Source: Psoroptes ovis (taxonomy: Eukaryota > Arthropoda > Arachnida > Sarcoptiformes > Psoroptidae). From it: a DNA stretch of 64,000 nt. The notes beneath the pieces are model-generated. The model saw nothing but the letters and a program-made list of their open reading frames with translations, was not told the DNA's origin and did no database searches. The translations under genes and the position numbers were made by a program. Shown piece by piece: positions 53,395 through 62,632 of this stretch. Location of the stretch: assembly GCA_002943765.1 (NCBI GenBank), contig PQWQ01000041.1, positions 124,001-188,000 on the forward strand, written 5' to 3'. The stretch's first letter is position 1; every line of letters starts with the position of its first letter.

Positions 53395-55739
53395 ATGGCA
53401 AATAAATATTGTTTCAAAAGTATAACAATTGTACCAACGTACAAAGAATTTATTGATATAATATTATCCAAAACACAACGTAAAACACCTACGGTTGTTC
53501 ATAAACATTACAAAATATCAAGAATACGATCTTTTTATATGCGTAAAATTAAATTTACGCAACAAAATTTCCATGATAAATTAGATACGATATTAACAGA
53601 ATTCCCGAAAATTGAAGATATTCATCCATTTTTTGCCGATTTAATGAATGTATTATACGACAAAGATCATTATAAATTAGCATTGGGACAATTGAATACG
53701 TCTAAACATTTAATCGATAAGTATGTTTAGATTTTTATTGAGAATTTTCCAATATTCCTTCGCATAATAATCTTTATGTTTTTTGAAATGTAATTCTGTT
53801 TCATTTAACATGACAAAATTATGCAAGAAAAATTATTAAAGATAATTAAGCCTTGTTTTTTGAATATATTTCAAGGTGCAGTCACTTTACTAACATTTTC
53901 TAATTTCTTCATACTAGCATTGCTCGTGATTATGTACGATTAATGAAATATGGTGATTCTCTATACCGGTGTAAAATGCTCAAAAGAGCTGCATTGGGAA
54001 GAATGGTTACGGTATTAAAAAGACAAACTGAAAATTTGCAATATTTAGAACAAGTGCGACAACATTTGTCACGTTTACCATCGATAGATCCAAATATGCG
54101 TACATTATTGATATGTGGCTTTCCAAATGTTGGTAAATCATCATTCATCAACAAAATTACACGTGCTGATGTTGAAGTTCAACCATATGCATTCACTACT
54201 AAATCATTATATGTTGGTCATACTGATTATAAGTATTTACGTTGGCAAGTTATCGATACACCTGGTATACTTGATCATTCATTAGAAGAACGTAATACAA
54301 TCGAAATGCAATCTATAACAGCATTAGCGCATATAAGATCTTGTATCATTTATATAATGGATGTATCGCAACAATGTGGCTATACAATTGAAGATCAAAT
54401 ATCATTATTTTATAATATCAAGCCATTATTCTCAAACAAACCAATCATAATTGTTGTTAATAAAATCGATGTTCGTAAGATTTCCGATCTGGATGATGAA
54501 CATCAGCAATTATTCGAAAAATTACGAAATGAAAGCAATGTGATGATGATACACGAAATGTCTACTGTCACATCAGATGGTGTTATTGAATTGAGAAATG
54601 AAGCATGTGATCTCCTATTAGCGCATCGTTTCAATAATAAAAACAAGTCAGATCGAACTGAAGGAATAGAAAATCTACATATTTCAATACCACAACCAAG
54701 AGATAATAAGGTACATATCTTGAATTTTTTCTTTTTTTTAATATCACTCATTTTAGAAGATGATATCAGATCCAACTCAGACCAATTTTGTTGATATTAG
54801 CGAAGCTGATCGTGAAATACTTTTAAAATTCTCAATTTTCATCGAATATTTTATTAATAATTCAATTTGATTATTCCTAATCAGGAACGACCACCATTTA
54901 TTCCAGAAGCAGTGTTAAAGAAAAGAAATCAAATGGATACCAGTTGCAAGGACGATGATGAAGATAATGAAAATTTGCCTAGCAATATTCCTAATGCCAA
55001 ACAATCATTAAAACGTAAACTTGAGCGTGATATCGAATTAGAGCTTGGAGATGATTATGTTCTTGATTTGAAGAAAAATTATGATTTACCAAACGAACAT
55101 GAAAAATATGATATTATACCAGAATTATGGAATGGTAAAAATGTTGCCGATTACGTAGATCCGAATATCGAAGAAAAACTATCTGAATTGATACGTGAAG
55201 AAGAAGAACGTATAAATTCTGGTTTTTATGATTTTGATATTGAGTCTGAAGATGATGAAACGAAAGAATGTAGACAGCTAGCTAAAAAAATTCGTCAGAA
55301 AAAAGGTATTCTCAAATTTGAACAAAGATTAAACAATACAAATAAACCGAAAATGCCACGAACAAATAAAAAACGCGAGAGAAGTTTATCACGTTTGCGG
55401 CAAGAACAACGTGAACTTGGTGTTGATATGGAAAGTGATGAAGAAGGCAATTATTTTGATGAGGCAGCTATCGACGATTCAGATATTCATCGACCACCAT
55501 TGAAAAAGAGTCGAGTCGATGATGATGGTAATGTTCGATCCAGTAAGAAAATCCCAAGAGATCGTATCGGAGTTAAAAATGAAGAAATGCGAAAGAAAGC
55601 AAGAAAATTATTGAAAATATCACAACGTAAATTAGCATTGAATGCACGTAAAGGAGAAGCTGATCGTATGATACCGGCAACACGACAAAAGCATTTATTG
55701 GCCGGAAAACGTGGTTTAGGAAAAACACGTAGCCGTTAA
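53395..55739 (+). CDS. NOG1: Nucleolar GTP-binding protein NOG1 (GTPBP4)
   Basis: Three coding exons: 53395-53720, 53918-54710 and 54885-55739 (phases 2, 0); 657 aa against 634 in human. NOG1 is a GTPase of pre-60S ribosome assembly in the nucleolus. After the N-terminal NOG1 helical domain (from KSITIVPTYKEFID) comes the G domain: P-loop GFPNVGKSS (residues 176-184), TTKSLYVGH, DTPGILDHSLEERNTIEMQ split as DTPGILD and ERNTIEMQ, and NKID (290-293). The C-terminal part has RPPFIPEAVL, LELGDDYVLDLKKNYDL, PELWNGKNVADY, RQLAKKIRQKKG and the end KHLLAGKRGLGKTRSR. Its introns (197 and 174 bp) are two to three times longer than those of other genes here, and the first contains an H/ACA snoRNA-like element. 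A splice donor 8 nt after the stop leads into snoRNA-bearing noncoding exons. Confidence 0.96.
53755..53898 (+). ncRNA. H/ACA snoRNA candidate in NOG1 coding intron 1
   Basis: 5' hairpin: GCATAAT (53762-53768) pairs with ATTATGC (53818-53824), with inner stems ATGTT/AACAT and AAATG/CATTT. An H box AGAAAA (53826-53831) fits ANANNA. 3' hairpin: TAAAG (53837-53841) pairs with CTTTA (53885-53889), inner CCTTG (53851-53855) with CAAGG (53872-53876), leaving pocket-like internal loops. ACA at 53893-53895 is followed by TTT. The layout is hairpin-H-hairpin-ACA as in box H/ACA pseudouridylation guides. The rRNA target was not identified. Confidence 0.6.
54757..54830 (+). ncRNA. Weak C/D-like element in NOG1 coding intron 2
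   Basis: A diverged C box (ATGATAT), a CTGA D-box about 40 nt on and a flanking complementarity TTTTAGAAG/CTTTTAAAA are present, but spacing is short and asymmetric. Listed only because every other NOG1-locus intron has a candidate. Confidence 0.2.
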
Positions 55740-55792
55740 CTTTGTTGGTAAGTTTAAGTCTGTCATAAGATATGATTAGTGTTGAAATAATC

Positions 55793-55920
55793 AATTAGTT
55801 ATATGATGTTTCTAATTAATGCACGGGACGTAATTCAGAACATTCATTTGTTGATATTAGCATTTCTGATTATTTTTAAAATTGAACAAATTTTTGTTTT
55901 AAAATTCATGTTCCACATTT
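55793..55920 (+). ncRNA. snoRNA candidate in tail intron 1 (class unsure)
   Basis: An ACA-type 3' hairpin is visible: GAACAT (55838-55843) pairs with ATGTTC (55908-55913), followed by CACATTT with ACA at 55915-55917. A 5' stem AATTAG/CTAATT (55793-55798, 55812-55817) exists, but the H box is unclear. A C box-like ATGATGT (55803-55809) and CTGA (55866-55869) also occur, so a C/D RNA is the alternative. Confidence 0.35.
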
Positions 55921-56029
55921 AATCTTTTTCACTTCTACTTCTTATTTCAGATTTTATTTGTATATTTTTCGACCATCGTCCAAAAGACTGAGGTAAGAAT
56001 TCTTTGTTAAATTTATTGTTTTTTTCTTA

Positions 56030-56118
56030 CACAAATGATGAGAATCCACCAACTTGTAGACAATTAATTGTCAATGATCAAAAAAGCTCTTTATGGCTTT
56101 TGCACCACTCTGATTCTT
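56030..56118 (+). ncRNA. C/D snoRNA candidate, U32-like, tail intron 2
   Basis: Box C ATGATGA at 56035-56041 and box D CTGA at 56110-56113, 68 nt apart, with an internal C'-like element (TCAATGATC). The guide directly upstream of box D contains TGCACCAC, complementary to the highly conserved 18S segment GUGGUGCA. Counting five nucleotides from box D places the methylated base on the G just before UGCA. From memory, mammalian U32 (SNORD32) carries a near-identical guide in the same register for the 18S site known as G1328. Its mammalian host is RPL13A, not NOG1. The terminal stem is weak. Confidence 0.62.
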
Positions 56119-56239
56119 TCATGTTATGATTTAAAATTATGTTTTGATAATTTAACATTCTAATAATCTCTAATTTTCTCAATTTCAGGCTTTTCATTTG
56201 TTAATATGGTAAGAATATGCAGATTAAACATTCAAATTT

Positions 56240-56403
56240 ATTGGCATAACATTGGCACGATAGAGTAATCAATTTGATTTCCATAGATTTTTGATTCTCC
56301 ATTAACTGGTTATGCCGAAACTAATGTTAATTAATCATTTGCACTCTCTATAAATTGCCAATACTTTGAATCAATTTATGGTTTTTTGAAATTTGATACA
56401 TTT
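56240..56403 (+). ncRNA. H/ACA snoRNA candidate, tail intron 3
   Basis: 5' hairpin: GGCATAAC (56243-56250) pairs perfectly with GTTATGCC (56309-56316). H box AAACTA (56318-56323) fits ANANNA. 3' hairpin: upper stem ATAAATTG (56350-56357) with CAATTTAT (56372-56379), lower stem ATCATTT with AAATTTGAT (bulged), enclosing unpaired pockets on both sides. ACA at 56398-56400 is followed by TTT. Confidence 0.6.
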
Positions 56404-56490
56404 CTTTTATTTTTCAGGTTGTTGACTGCAGTTGTAATATAATTTCATCGGTGAGAATCAATAAAGGTGAGCTTCGATTCTTAAGTCAAT

Positions 56491-56660
56491 GATCTCATTA
56501 TGATTAAACGGCATAGTTCATCCAATGAATGTTTTTTTTTCATTCAATAAACATTTCATTCAGCTAATTCATTGATGCCAATACCAAATTCAATCGATGA
56601 GATCTACTTTCTAATTAATTTTTTTATAATTATAAAGTCTACAAATTAATTGATACATTT
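56491..56660 (+). ncRNA. H/ACA-like structured RNA, tail intron 4
   Basis: A long 5' hairpin has three aligned helices: GATCTCAT/ATGAGATC (56491-56498, 56597-56604), GGCAT/ATGCC (56510-56514, 56575-56579) and CAATGAA/TTCATTG. A 3' hairpin AATTAATT/AATTAATT precedes ACA at 56655-56657. No clean ANANNA box lies between them, so the class is less sure. Confidence 0.45.
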
Positions 56661-56729
56661 TTTTGTTTTTTTCAACTTATAGGATCTCAAGGTAATTTGA
56701 ATTTTTCCTGTCGTAGATCTTTCATTACT

Positions 56730-56810
56730 GTTCAGTAGGATGAATTTTCATAAAAAATAGCTTTACCGGATTCCGAAAAAATTTTGAAGAATTTTATTGA
56801 TCTGATATTA
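56730..56810 (+). ncRNA. Weak C/D snoRNA candidate, tail intron 5
   Basis: A C box with one mismatch (AGGATGA, 56737-56743) and CTGA at 56802-56805. CGGATTCCGA at 56767-56776 is complementary to ten bases of the conserved 28S segment UCGGAAUCCG, but no good D' box follows it. Terminal pairing is poor. Confidence 0.3.
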
Positions 56811-56964
56811 TTGATTCCAAGAATTTTTCTAAAATTGAATTTTCGCATTTCTCATTGATCACTTTTCTGGTTTTGTTCTAGGTGTATAGACGAGTTGGAG
56901 CTTGTCAAAGAATTTTGCAATCACAAAAGGTATGCTAGATTAAATTTTGACTAATTCTCTCACA

Positions 56965-57132
56965 ATAATGAGCAGAAAATGAAATATAAAAATTATGAAA
57001 TCATTCCTAATCTTGAATGTTTTTTTCTTTATCTCAAATTCTGCTAAATCAAAAACTTAGTTGAGTTTGAGTCAATATTTGATTTTTTTAATTTTACAAT
57101 ATCATTTTGATAATAGGAAACTAATGACAATT
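56965..57132 (+). ncRNA. H/ACA snoRNA candidate, tail intron 6
   Basis: 5' hairpin: AGCAGAA (56971-56977) with TTCTGCT (57039-57045) and an inner CATTC/GAATG stem. H box AAATCA (57046-57051) fits ANANNA. 3' hairpin: TTAGTT (57057-57062) with AACTAA (57119-57124), then ACA at 57127-57129 near the intron end. Confidence 0.55.
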
Positions 57133-57234
57133 ATTTTTCTTCATTTTAGGCCTTATTAGTGATTTATATGGTGGAAAATCAAATCACAGAGATTCAATGT
57201 AAGTTTTTGATTGATGAATCAAAATTAGTAACAA

Positions 57235-57330
57235 TTATTGAATGATGAATTTTCTATTTACCAAACCACATTCTTAATTGATGAACCATGATTTATCAGT
57301 TCTGCTACTGAATTTTTTCGTTATTCAATT
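57235..57330 (+). ncRNA. C/D snoRNA candidate, 28S guide, tail intron 7
   Basis: Box C ATGATGA (57242-57248), C' TGATGA (57279-57284) and box D CTGA (57308-57311). The guide ending one base before box D, CAGTTCTGCT, is complementary to ten bases of the conserved 28S stretch AGCAGAACUG. A second segment after box C, TTACCAAA, is complementary to UUUGGUAA, which directly precedes GCAGAACUG in 28S rRNA. An external stem ATTGAAT/ATTCAAT flanks the element. rRNA sequence is from memory of the conserved core. Confidence 0.65.
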
Positions 57331-57439
57331 ATCTCAGATTTATTTATAGTTTCAATTTTATTAATTCACTTTTTCTTGTATTTTTACAGAATTCCGGGTG
57401 ATATATTGTAAGTTCATATTCAGTTGAAATGGATTTAAA

Positions 57440-57607
57440 TTTATGCAGATACGCCTGCGCTTATCATTGTTGTTGATATCATCAAAATGATTAAGCTCAA
57501 GTTGAGGGATTTTTATATTAATATCTGCAAGATTAATATTAGATCATGGAATTTGATTCATTTTTATTTTTGAAATATGAACTGAAGATAACTTTCTAAT
57601 GACATTT
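57440..57607 (+). ncRNA. H/ACA snoRNA candidate, tail intron 8
   Basis: The clearest of the set. 5' hairpin: lower stem TGCAGATA (57444-57451) with TATCTGCA (57522-57529), upper stem CTTATCATT with AATGATTAAG, and a pocket between. H box AGATTA (57530-57535). 3' hairpin closed by ATTAGA (57538-57543) with TCTAAT (57595-57600), then G and ACA at 57602-57604 followed by TTT. Confidence 0.68.
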
Positions 57608-57657
57608 TTTTTTCTTTCGATTTACAGAAATTTTTATTTTTGAAATGAATTTTATTT

Positions 57658-57663
57658 AATAAA
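57658..57663 (+). terminator. Polyadenylation signal ending the NOG1/snoRNA host transcript
   Basis: AATAAA lies 30 nt into the last noncoding exon, with T-rich sequence after it. It is the first AATAAA in exonic sequence after the NOG1 stop. Confidence 0.6.
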
Positions 57664-57754
57664 TATATTTTCTGAATCAAAATTTATTATCTATTACATT
57701 CAATCTTGTAATTTTGTTCATATGGAGTTTTTATTTTATAAATTTTACAAATGT

Positions 57755-57994
57755 TCAAGGTCCAGCCATCGGCGCGGATGCAGTTGGATCAAAATCCAAT
57801 ACTTCACGTGCAATGAATACACCACCGACGAAAAATGCCCAACTTTTAACCAAACTCCTATTCAAAATGAAATTAAATTTATTAATTTCAAAATAATTGG
57901 GGTTCACACACCGAAAAACTCACCACATGAATGGATCATTATAAACTTGTTTACCAAGATTAATGATGCGACTTTTGTTTTCATTTTTTGCCAT
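57755..57994 (-). CDS. TOMM6-like mitochondrial import subunit
   Basis: Two exons: 57994-57924 and 57857-57755 (66 bp GT-AG intron, phase 2); 57 aa. The protein starts MAKNENKSRIINLGKQVYND and ends with SWAFFVGGVFIAREVLDF then DPTASAPMAGP. Human TOMM6 ends in NLGLFAAGVWLARNLSDIDL followed by MAPQPGV, so the hydrophobic segment, the A-R after it, the acidic stretch and the P-rich end all line up. TOMM6 is a small subunit stabilising the TOM complex in the outer mitochondrial membrane. At 57 aa it is shorter at the N-terminus than human (74). It converges on the NOG1 host transcript about 75-95 bp away. Confidence 0.7.
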
Positions 57995-58762
57995 ATTTGC
58001 TAGTTGATATTCGATTAATTAAATTTTATTAATTTAAAAAAAATAAATAAATGGATTTGATTACAAAAAAAAAATATTTAAAAAAACGTTTTTTGAAAAA
58101 TGTGATTTTGTTTATCAACATTCAACTATATCGACTAGTTTGGCAGGGTGATAATTTTATACATTGAAAACATTGATCAAGTATGAAAAATACTCAAGAG
58201 ATTATCAAAAAAAAAAAAAAAAAAAAAAATCCTAATGCCAAATGACAGCTGATTCATTTATTAGTATTTCAGTATTTGTATAATTTCCATTATTTATTCT
58301 CAATATTTTCCTTTTTTTTTAATCAACAAATGATCATTTATTTATCTTAATTGTTTTCGATTTTCATAATATTTACATAATAATTTAATGATATTTTTTT
58401 CCAATTTTTTGTTTTCTTTTTGATACCACATTATATAATAATGAATAATGATAATTTGTTGTTTATTCATGTGGGTGGTTTCTGAGTGATTTTTCTTCTT
58501 ATATTTTGTTATTGTTTTAGATATTGATTTTAAATTTTCCAGCCACAAATTTATTTATTTTTGATCTATTTATAATTTATTTCAAGATTAGATAATCTAC
58601 AAAACGATAACAATAAACAAACAAATTTAATCTTAAATCCAACATTGAGGACAATGTTCTATTGATTTGAAACGATTTTCATTCATTTGTGATATTTCAT
58701 TTGAGTGAGCTTCTTTTTTCTAGTGATATTTTCAATTCATATTTTTTTGTGGCCAAATAGAA
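57995..58762. other. Divergent intergenic region between TOMM6-like and RABGAP1-like genes
   Basis: AT-rich, with a 23-base poly-A at 58207-58229. It should contain both promoters. No further gene is seen. Confidence 0.55.
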
Positions 58763-61700
58763 ATGGAATCAACAAATGAAAGCATACATGATACAAACAA
58801 CAATGATCATGATGGTAAGATGAGTTTAAAAATATTTTCATTGTTCACTAATTGTTTTGCGTATTATTTGTAGCTAAAAATGAGAAAAATCATAACGATA
58901 AAGTCTGTAAATCATCAAGCGAATCAAAATCTCGATACATTTGTCAAATCGATGCACAATTATTAGGTATTCGTTTTTTGCGAAATGAGCGTAAAGGTTT
59001 TGAACAAGAAGTTGAACGTTCAATGCATCAGCTAAAAGTTGATCAAGAAATGAATAATAATGATAATAATGATTTGCCTAAAATCCGTATAAACATTCCA
59101 CATACGATAAATGATTACGTACGCATCGAATTTGTAGATAAAGTGAATAAAGATAATCTATTCGATACTATGCAAAAACAAAATGAAGAATTTTTCAGTG
59201 AATTACATTCTGATGACATACAAAAAGTTCGCAAATCGTTAATATCAGAGCCGATTAGTATTCTTGTGAATCAATTATTTTTATATCGAGGGCAACTAAA
59301 TACACCGGTTGAACGCTGTTTAACAATGACAACAATTTTTTCATTAGCATCTACTGAATCATCTAAGCAAAACAAACATCACCAACAAAATCATTATCAA
59401 AAATGCATTGTAGCACAATTTGAATCTCCAGCTAAAGTGACGGATATTTTGAATGTATTTCGCAAATTACATGGTATTATGAATCAATTTCAACCATTAT
59501 CGACAAATGCAGTTGTATCACGTGTCAATGAGTTCAAAATTGTAATGAATGCTGAGGTTGAAATACAGGAAGAAATAAGCGAAGGTAAATGGCAGACCTG
59601 TCCACGCGAAAAAGATAGTTTTAAAATTCGTACGAATGTAGATAAACGCATCATAATCACATTACAACAAGATTTAACACATCATAATTATCCAATAATA
59701 AGGATTGAGCGTTGTTTCGGGATGTTATTGTCCCATGGTCGTAATGTTTCTTCAAATCAAATGGTAGCTATCGGTTTAAATTCAATGAGTTCATCTAATA
59801 CAGAGTCATCTAATGCACAACCTCAATGGCAAATTGTTGCCAGTTGGATTCCATCAGAGATAGATTCTGATCTTTTGAATTCCGAAACACCACGTAATAG
59901 TCGAATTTATTTCACTATTGCTTTGGATTTAATTCTGGAAAATGTTGAAGAACCAATACGTTTTATATTTGAATCTAAGGCAAAAATTGTCTCATCTTCA
60001 ATATCGACCACAGAAAAACTTTGGAAAAATTTAGCTAATCTTTCAAAACATTCGCAACGTATCATGTCGGAATCATTTTCATTGATCGTTCGGCAGCGAC
60101 CTGACATGCATGGCCTTATTATTTATGATGTAATCTCGTGTCTTTCATCCACACAAATTGCCATGCAAAAACAGCGTTTAGCATTGCAACTTAATTTGAA
60201 TAAAATATCTGAGAGTTCGTCATCAACACCAAATTCACCGATACCTGAGGAGCAACAGCAGCCAGATGAAGATGATGATGAACCCTTACAGAGTGGATCT
60301 GGTTCTATTCGGCGTGAGTGCTCTCAAAATGAACTGCAAGCTTGGCACAACATCATGGAAAAATGGACCAAAGACAATCTATCAGTTCGACCGCGGCAAC
60401 TTGCTGGTATGATAAGGCGTGGTGGGATACCGCAAGCATTGCGTCCAGAAATATGGCAGCTATTGTCGCGTGCAAATGAAATTGAAGAAAAAATATTGCC
60501 TAAATATAAATTATTTGTAACCCAAGAATCTTCATATGAATCGATCATTTTGCGCGATATTTCACGAACATTCACTGCTCATGAAAAGTTTCGTGATTCT
60601 GGATCAGGTTTGCTTCAATGATTCTTACCAAATATCATGATTAATTTCTGTTCTTAATTTAGAACTACAAGAATCATTATTCCGAATATGCAAAGCATAT
60701 TCAAATTATGATTCGGAAATAGGCTATTGTCAAGGCCTTTCATATTTGATAGCAGCTTTATTGCTTAATATGCCCGAAGAACAAGCATTCTTAGTATTAG
60801 TACAAATAATGTATCGTTATGGCTTACGCGATTTATTCAAAAGTGGTCTAGAGAATTTACATTGTAAATTTTATCAACTAGAACGTCTACTAGATGAACA
60901 AATACCAGAACTTTATTGTCATTTCATTGATTTAAGTATTGAAGCACACATGTATGCATCGCAATGGTTTCTCACTTTATTCACCACAAAATTTCCATTA
61001 AATGTTGTATTCATGATCATCGATTTATTTTTATTGGATGAAATGGATGTCATACTTCAAATCGCATTAGGATTATTACAAATGTCCAAAAACGATTTAT
61101 TAGCATTAGATTTCGAAGGTGTGATGAAATATTTTCGTATTACATTGCCAAAACTTTATAGAAATGATGATTCTGCCCGCGAATTGATACGTAAATCAAT
61201 CAAAATTAATGTGAAGGTAATTATTGATGCGTTCATTTGAATCAATAATTAGTTATTATAATTATTTTATCTATAGAAAGCGAAAAAATATGAAGCACAA
61301 TATAAAGAATGGCAAGAAAAGAATCGTGATCCATTGGAAATTTTACAAAGAGAAAATAAACGATTAATGCAAACAACTGCTAGACTCGAACAAGAAAATG
61401 ATGATCAAGCGCAAGAATTATTAGGATTATGTCAATCAAAGATACGAATGAAATCTGAAGTTGATCGTGCTGAAGATAAAGCTGATACTCTCAATAATTT
61501 ATTGTTTCAAACCAGGAGTAAATTGAATGATTCAGAAGAAGATCGGAAACAATTGAGCGAAGAGCTCAAAAATTTGAAAGTAAATATTTCATGTTACAGT
61601 CTCAGAATCAATTCATATTTTCTCTCAATATTGAATAACAGAATAAATATCGTCAAGAGATTGACCGTTTCGAATTGGATGCCAGAAAAGATAGGAAAAT

Positions 61701-62427
61701 CATTGAAGAATATAAACAAATATGTCGAAACTATCAGGAAAAATATGAAAATGATCGTGAAAATTCGAGTAAGCTGATAGAAAAAATAATTGACAGCATT
61801 AAAACATGTGAAAATTGCAAGACCATTGTTGATAAAGTAATTCAAGCAGATGAATGTGAATCATCTAATCTGAGTAATGGTGAAGAAAAAGAACAAGATC
61901 CAGCTAAACAAGATCTTTATCGGCGAATAACTGATCTTGAATCAGAATTGATCAAAACAAAAATTGCCTTAGCTGAATCTGAAGACAGAAATGCGGTATG
62001 TATTTTTTTTCATGATTTTTTATTCCAGTCATTCATGATAATTTATTTGCAGCAATTGGTTGGAAAATTGCATACAACAAATTCTGAATTGAATCTATTG
62101 AAAGCACAAAATGATGAACGTGCAGCACAATCAAATAATACTTGGTTTTCAAAAACATTATCATCATTACGTGATGTAGCAACTTCATCAACATCATCAT
62201 CGATATCAGCAACATCATATCTGTCATCATTGCAACCGAAAAATCATTCTCATCAATTTAAACAAAGTAATTCAATATCATCAGGAATAGCATCATCATC
62301 GGATGAATCATCTATGAATAATATGAACAATCAACCAAATAGTTTACAACAAAATAATCATAATGATTCGCAAAATTCAATTATAAATAATAAATTTCGA
62401 CGTAATAGTAGTCAAAGTGAACATTAA
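58763..62427 (+). CDS. RABGAP1-like TBC-domain Rab GTPase-activating protein
   Basis: Six exons: 58763-58814, 58874-60607, 60663-61216, 61277-61579, 61642-61995 and 62053-62427; 1123 aa. The N-terminal ~500 residues match the RABGAP1/RABGAP1L layout (diverged PTB-like region, then the DUF3694-type domain with RGQLNTPVERCLTMTTIF and KIRTNVDKRIIITL). The TBC domain spans about 530-745: GGIPQALRPEIWQLL, arginine-finger motif ILRDISR (Arg at about 582) and glutamine-finger motif GYCQG (Gln at about 619) are intact, so GAP activity is expected. A long coiled coil follows (KKYEAQYKEWQEKN; LQRENKRLMQ), then a Ser/Asn-rich tail. Relatives act on Rab GTPases at endosomes, Golgi and centrosome. AATAAA occurs shortly after the stop. 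It converges with the serpin gene. Confidence 0.9.
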
Positions 62428-62632
62428 ATTTATTCAGGCAATAGTTGTCAATTCCTGTGAAAAAATAAAAATGTAAACAAAGGAAATATATTTTCTAGTC
62501 CTTTTTTAAATATAAATAAAATTTTTCCCATTCCTTTTTTTAATCGAAATAACAATTTTTAATAATATAAAAAAATTAAATAAAAGTTGATTTTTGACAA
62601 CAAATGCAATTAACGATTATAAAAACTTGAAA
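62428..62632. other. Convergent 3' flanks of RABGAP1-like and serpin genes
   Basis: 205 bp with AATAAA on the plus strand near 62465 and again near 62515. No gene. Confidence 0.6.

Larger units (their letters stand above)
55740..57680 (+). ncRNA. Spliced NOG1 3'UTR / snoRNA host tail
   Basis: Eight nt after the NOG1 stop a donor TTG|GTAAGT (55747/55748) begins a chain of noncoding exons: 55951-55992, 56189-56208, 56418-56450 (or to 56466), 56683-56691, 56882-56929, 57150-57198, 57390-57407 and 57628 to about 57680. Every intron has GT-AG ends with pyrimidine-rich acceptors and is 190-232 bp, enough for one snoRNA. The exons share no open frame and are A/T-rich. No AATAAA occurs in exonic sequence until 57658, so NOG1 and this tail probably form one transcript; a separate promoter just after NOG1 is the alternative. 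This is the layout of UHG/GAS5-type snoRNA host genes, here fused to a ribosome-biogenesis gene. Confidence 0.7.

Noticed and set aside
54757..54870. In-frame continuation of NOG1 into intron 2 via an internal acceptor
   Set aside because: It would end at a stop and remove the conserved RPPFIPE region; the joined exons 54710/54885 match the family exactly.
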